Origin: Balneolaceae bacterium
Lineage (GTDB): Bacteria > Bacteroidota > Rhodothermia > Balneolales > Balneolaceae
Direction: 5' to 3'
DNA: 7,254 nt
Assembly (NCBI GenBank): GCA_007123985.1
Contig: SLGA01000221.1
Coordinates: 1 to 7,254, forward strand
In this document: positions 4,728-7,254 of the stretch, in pieces
Layout: every line of letters starts with the position of its first letter
Numbering within the stretch: position 1 is the first letter of the stretch
The notes under the pieces: generated by a model
The model's database searches: none
Seen by the model: the letters and a program-made list of their open reading frames with translations, nothing else
What the model was told of the DNA's origin: nothing
Program-made: the position numbers and the translations under genes

Positions 4728-7211
4728 ATGACTAAAATTTACCAGATGCTACCGGTAATGTTTTTGTCTTTTCTGTTAGTTGCTGGATGCGGCACATCGC
4801 AAACAGCAACAGAACAGGAGAGAGCTCAAGCACCGGAGAGACCTCGAATGGGTGCACCTTCGGGCAACAACGACATAAAAGCTTTTTCAGAAGTTATCAA
4901 AGACAGCGCAGAAAAAGACGAAGGACTTTTTAACGTTTACAAAGACAATTCGAAATTTTTCTATGAAATTCCCGATTCACTTTTGGGTCGTGAAATGCTG
5001 ATGGTATCACGAATTGCCAGAACAGCTGACGGGATCCTCTATGGAGGAATGCGTAGTAATAACCAGGTTCTTCGATGGGAAAAACGCGATAATAACATCC
5101 TTTTGAGACGAATATCATTCACAAATACTGCAAGTGATTCGCTCCCGATTTATGAAGCAGTTCGCAACTCCAACTTCGAACCAATTCTTGCCTCTTTCAG
5201 CATTGAAGCGCTCAACGAAGATAGCACAGGTTCCGTAATTGATGTAACCAGCTTATTTACAACGGATATACCGGCTCTTGGGCTGCCACAGCGTTTCAGA
5301 AGCCAGTATCAAGTGCGCCGGGTTGATGGAACACGAACGTTTATTGAAGGCATCCGAAGTTTTCCTGAGAATGTGGAAGCAAGGCACATCCTTACGTATG
5401 AAGCGGCAAACCCGCCTTCAAACTCTGATGCTAACACAATCTCACTTGAGATTAATCATAGTATGATTTTGATGCCCAAGGAACCTATGCAGCCACGCCG
5501 CCCGGATGCACGCGTTGGGTATTTCACTGCCAGCCAGGTTGATTACGGCACCGAAGAGCACCGTGCAAAACCGGTTCGCCACGTTACAAGATGGCAGCTT
5601 GTTCCCAAAGATCCTGAAGCATACCTGCGGGGAGAGCTTGTAGAACCTGTAGAGCCAATTGTTTTTCATATCGACCCTGCCACTCCCAAAGAGTGGAGAG
5701 AATGGCTGATTAAAGGCGTGGATGACTGGCAGGTGGCTTTCGAAGCGGCCGGTTTTAAAAATGCTATCTATGGAAAAATGGCCCCAACTCCGGAAGAAGA
5801 TCCCGATTTCAGCCTTGAAGATATCCGTTATCCGAGTATCCGGTACTTTGCATCCCCAATTCAAAATGCATTTGGACCGCATGTACACGATCCCCGATCC
5901 GGGCAAATTATGACATCTGCCATCGGGTGGTATCATAACGTTATGAGGCTCCTTAGAAACTGGTATTTCATACAAACAGCGGCAGCAAACCCTGAAGCAC
6001 GCGCCACTCAGTTCGATGATGATGTAATGGGAGAACTGATTCGTTTCGTATCGGCTCACGAAGTTGGCCACACACTTGGTTTGCCGCATAATTTCGGCTC
6101 AAGCTATGCCGTACCGGTTGATTCACTGCGCTCACCAACCTATACCGCAAATCACGGAACCGCTCCTTCCATTATGGACTATGCCCGATTTAACTACATT
6201 GCACAACCCGGCGATGGGGTAACAAATTTCTTCCCCGCAGTTGGTGAATACGACAAATGGGCTGTTAAATGGGCGTACACCTGGTTCGGTGATATGCCAA
6301 TCGAGGAACAAGAAAAAATTCTTCATGAATGGACAACCGAGCGGGCTGATGACCACCGATACTTCTTCGGAAGCCAAACATCCAATCCGATTGATCCTCG
6401 TTCAAATCGTGAAGATCTTGGAGACGATGCAATGAGAGCCAGTTACTATGGTATAAAAAACCTTGAAGTCATCACTGAAAATCTAATCGACTGGATTTCG
6501 AATGATGGGGAAGATTTCTCTGAACTCGAAGAATTATACGGCCAGATTCTTACCCAGTGGAGCCGTTATATGGGGCACGTTGCACCATACATAGGCGGTG
6601 TTTACGAAACTGATAAAACCTTCGATCAGGACGGAGCTGTTTACGAACCGGTTGAAGCGTATCGCCAGCGGGAAGCCATGGAGTTTTTAGCAGAGTATGC
6701 ATTCAGCGACCCAACCTGGGCCCTGAACAGTGATATTCTCTCAAAAATAAACCAGGCTGATTTTATTGACAGCTACCGTGGCAGGCAGGTTAATGTACTG
6801 AACAGCGTGCTTGATGCCTCAAGACTTGCACGGCTCATTGAATACGAAATTCGCGGGGAAGACACTTACAGCCCGTTTGAATTTATGGACGATCTTAGAA
6901 ATACAATATGGAGTGAACTGAACAACAATTCAGAAATATCTGTATATCGAAGAAATCTTCAAAGAGCTTATGTGGAGCGAATGGAATCTTTGATGACTGA
7001 CGATCTCTCTGGTATTCCGGCGCAATTCCGTCAGTTCCTTGGCATTACAAATGTGAATGTGAACCAATCAGACATTCGCCCAATTGTTCGAGAGCAACTT
7101 GAACTGCTGCATAGAGATGTTAAAAGTTCTGCATCGAATGTTAGAGACAGATCTACCAGAATTCACCTCAATGATCTCGACAGAAGAATTGATGATATTC
7201 TGAATCCATAA
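4728..7211 (+). CDS. Zinc-dependent metalloprotease lipoprotein, DUF5118/DUF5117/DUF4953 family
   Basis: 827 residues, ATG at 4728, TAA at 7209-7211 followed at once by an in-frame TAG. The signal peptide (MTKIYQMLPVMFLSFLLVAGC) carries lipobox LVAGC with Cys21, so the protein is a lipoprotein of the inner or outer membrane, facing the periplasm or the outside. A low-complexity linker rich in Gln, Ala, Glu and Pro runs to about residue 48. Next comes a DUF5118-like segment (about 50-98, with GLFNVYKDNSKFFYEIPDSLLGREMLMVSRI), then a DUF5117-like beta-rich region to about 300, then the catalytic domain. The zinc site is HEVGHTLGLPHN at 444-455, with His444, His448 and His454 as ligands and Glu445 as the general base; SIMDY at 481-485, with Met483, is the Met-turn. 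This is the metzincin-like HExxHxxGxxH arrangement, intact. The C-terminal part, about 520-827, is mostly helical-looking. The length is typical of the family, whose substrates are unknown to me. It stands alone as a transcription unit within this window. Confidence 0.95.
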   Translation: MTKIYQMLPVMFLSFLLVAGCGTSQTATEQERAQAPERPRMGAPSGNNDIKAFSEVIKDSAEKDEGLFNVYKDNSKFFYEIPDSLLGREMLMVSRIARTADGILYGGMRSNNQVLRWEKRDNNILLRRISFTNTASDSLPIYEAVRNSNFEPILASFSIEALNEDSTGSVIDVTSLFTTDIPALGLPQRFRSQYQVRRVDGTRTFIEGIRSFPENVEARHILTYEAANPPSNSDANTISLEINHSMILMPKEPMQPRRPDARVGYFTASQVDYGTEEHRAKPVRHVTRWQLVPKDPEAYLRGELVEPVEPIVFHIDPATPKEWREWLIKGVDDWQVAFEAAGFKNAIYGKMAPTPEEDPDFSLEDIRYPSIRYFASPIQNAFGPHVHDPRSGQIMTSAIGWYHNVMRLLRNWYFIQTAAANPEARATQFDDDVMGELIRFVSAHEVGHTLGLPHNFGSSYAVPVDSLRSPTYTANHGTAPSIMDYARFNYIAQPGDGVTNFFPAVGEYDKWAVKWAYTWFGDMPIEEQEKILHEWTTERADDHRYFFGSQTSNPIDPRSNREDLGDDAMRASYYGIKNLEVITENLIDWISNDGEDFSELEELYGQILTQWSRYMGHVAPYIGGVYETDKTFDQDGAVYEPVEAYRQREAMEFLAEYAFSDPTWALNSDILSKINQADFIDSYRGRQVNVLNSVLDASRLARLIEYEIRGEDTYSPFEFMDDLRNTIWSELNNNSEISVYRRNLQRAYVERMESLMTDDLSGIPAQFRQFLGITNVNVNQSDIRPIVREQLELLHRDVKSSASNVRDRSTRIHLNDLDRRIDDILNP

Positions 7212-7213
7212 TA

Positions 7214-7230
7214 GTTCAAAAAATTTGAAC
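7214..7230. repeat. Perfect 7-bp palindrome after the metalloprotease stop
   Basis: GTTCAAA (7214-7220) and TTTGAAC (7224-7230) are exact reverse complements around an AAA centre. On the plus strand it is followed by C and eight A, not T, so it is not a terminator for the metalloprotease gene. The stem is AT-rich and weak. It may be a protein-binding palindrome or a small part of a 3' end structure. Confidence 0.4.
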
Positions 7231-7231
7231 C

Positions 7232-7254
7232 AAAAAAAAGCCGTCTCTTATACA
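7232..7254. other. Contig-end sequence resembling the Tn5/Nextera mosaic end, or half a terminator
   Basis: Eight A (7232-7239) and GCCGTCTC (7240-7247) lead into the window edge. The last 14 bases, CCGTCTCTTATACA, match the first 14 bases of the Tn5 mosaic end used in Nextera adapters (CTGTCTCTTATACACATCT) except at the second base, and the final 12 match exactly. Alternatively, A8 followed by GCCGTCTC is the left arm of a terminator like the AAAAGCCG...CGGCTTTT hairpin at 1248-1280, with the right arm beyond the edge. These bases should not be trusted as genomic until checked. Confidence 0.65.

Noticed and set aside
5442..6089. Minus-strand open frame of 215 codons inside the metalloprotease gene
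   Set aside because: It is antisense to the catalytic domain; the translation has no recognisable motif, signal or neighbour of its own.
7214..7230. Palindrome GTTCAAA-AAA-TTTGAAC as the metalloprotease terminator
   Set aside because: It is followed by an A-run, not a T-run, on the coding strand, and the stem is AT-rich and weak.

Overview
This window looks like one short, complete contig from a member of the Bacteroidota/Balneolota (FCB) lineage, although the exact taxon cannot be fixed from it. Three things point that way. There is a lipoprotein zinc metalloprotease of the DUF5118/DUF5117/DUF4953 type that is abundant in those phyla. The ABC1/ADCK kinase carries a KGTALKxAQ-type N-terminal motif. 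Well-placed Shine-Dalgarno sequences are absent before nearly all starts. The DNA is moderately AT-rich and ordinary chromosomal in character. I see no mobile element, CRISPR array, tRNA or rRNA.

Layout: (1) Positions 3-1247 (+) hold the 3' part of an ABC1/ADCK/UbiB-family atypical kinase; the reading frame is open to the left edge, so the true start is missing. (2) A strong hairpin at 1248-1280 separates it from a convergent minus-strand cluster and can serve both directions. (3) The minus-strand cluster, in transcription order, is a Tat-type glycosylasparaginase (4493-3504), a CutC-family TIM barrel (3473-2742), an alpha/beta hydrolase (2687-1935) and a Cu/Zn superoxide dismutase lipoprotein (1860-1309). 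Gaps are about 30, 54 and 74 bp with no obvious internal terminator, so an operon is plausible. (4) A 234-bp divergent intergenic region carries a perfect 9-bp inverted repeat built on two ACCGGT palindromes 22 bp apart. (5) Positions 4728-7211 (+) hold a complete 827-residue lipoprotein metalloprotease with an HExxHxxGxxHN zinc site. (6) The last 40 bases hold a small palindrome, then an A-tract and a sequence that matches 13 of 14 bases of the Tn5/Nextera mosaic end. That is either adapter residue or a terminator stem cut in half.

Functionally, three of the five complete products look exported: the SodC lipoprotein, the Tat-type glycosylasparaginase and the metalloprotease lipoprotein. This fits a cell-envelope theme of breaking down proteins and glycoproteins while coping with superoxide, but the link is inference. 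No gene here amounts to a clearly undescribed system. The most checkable oddities are the contig-end signature, the paired ACCGGT operator-like element, the G-to-A change in the KxGQ motif of the kinase, and the stand-alone hydrolase that elsewhere is fused to an OsmC domain.
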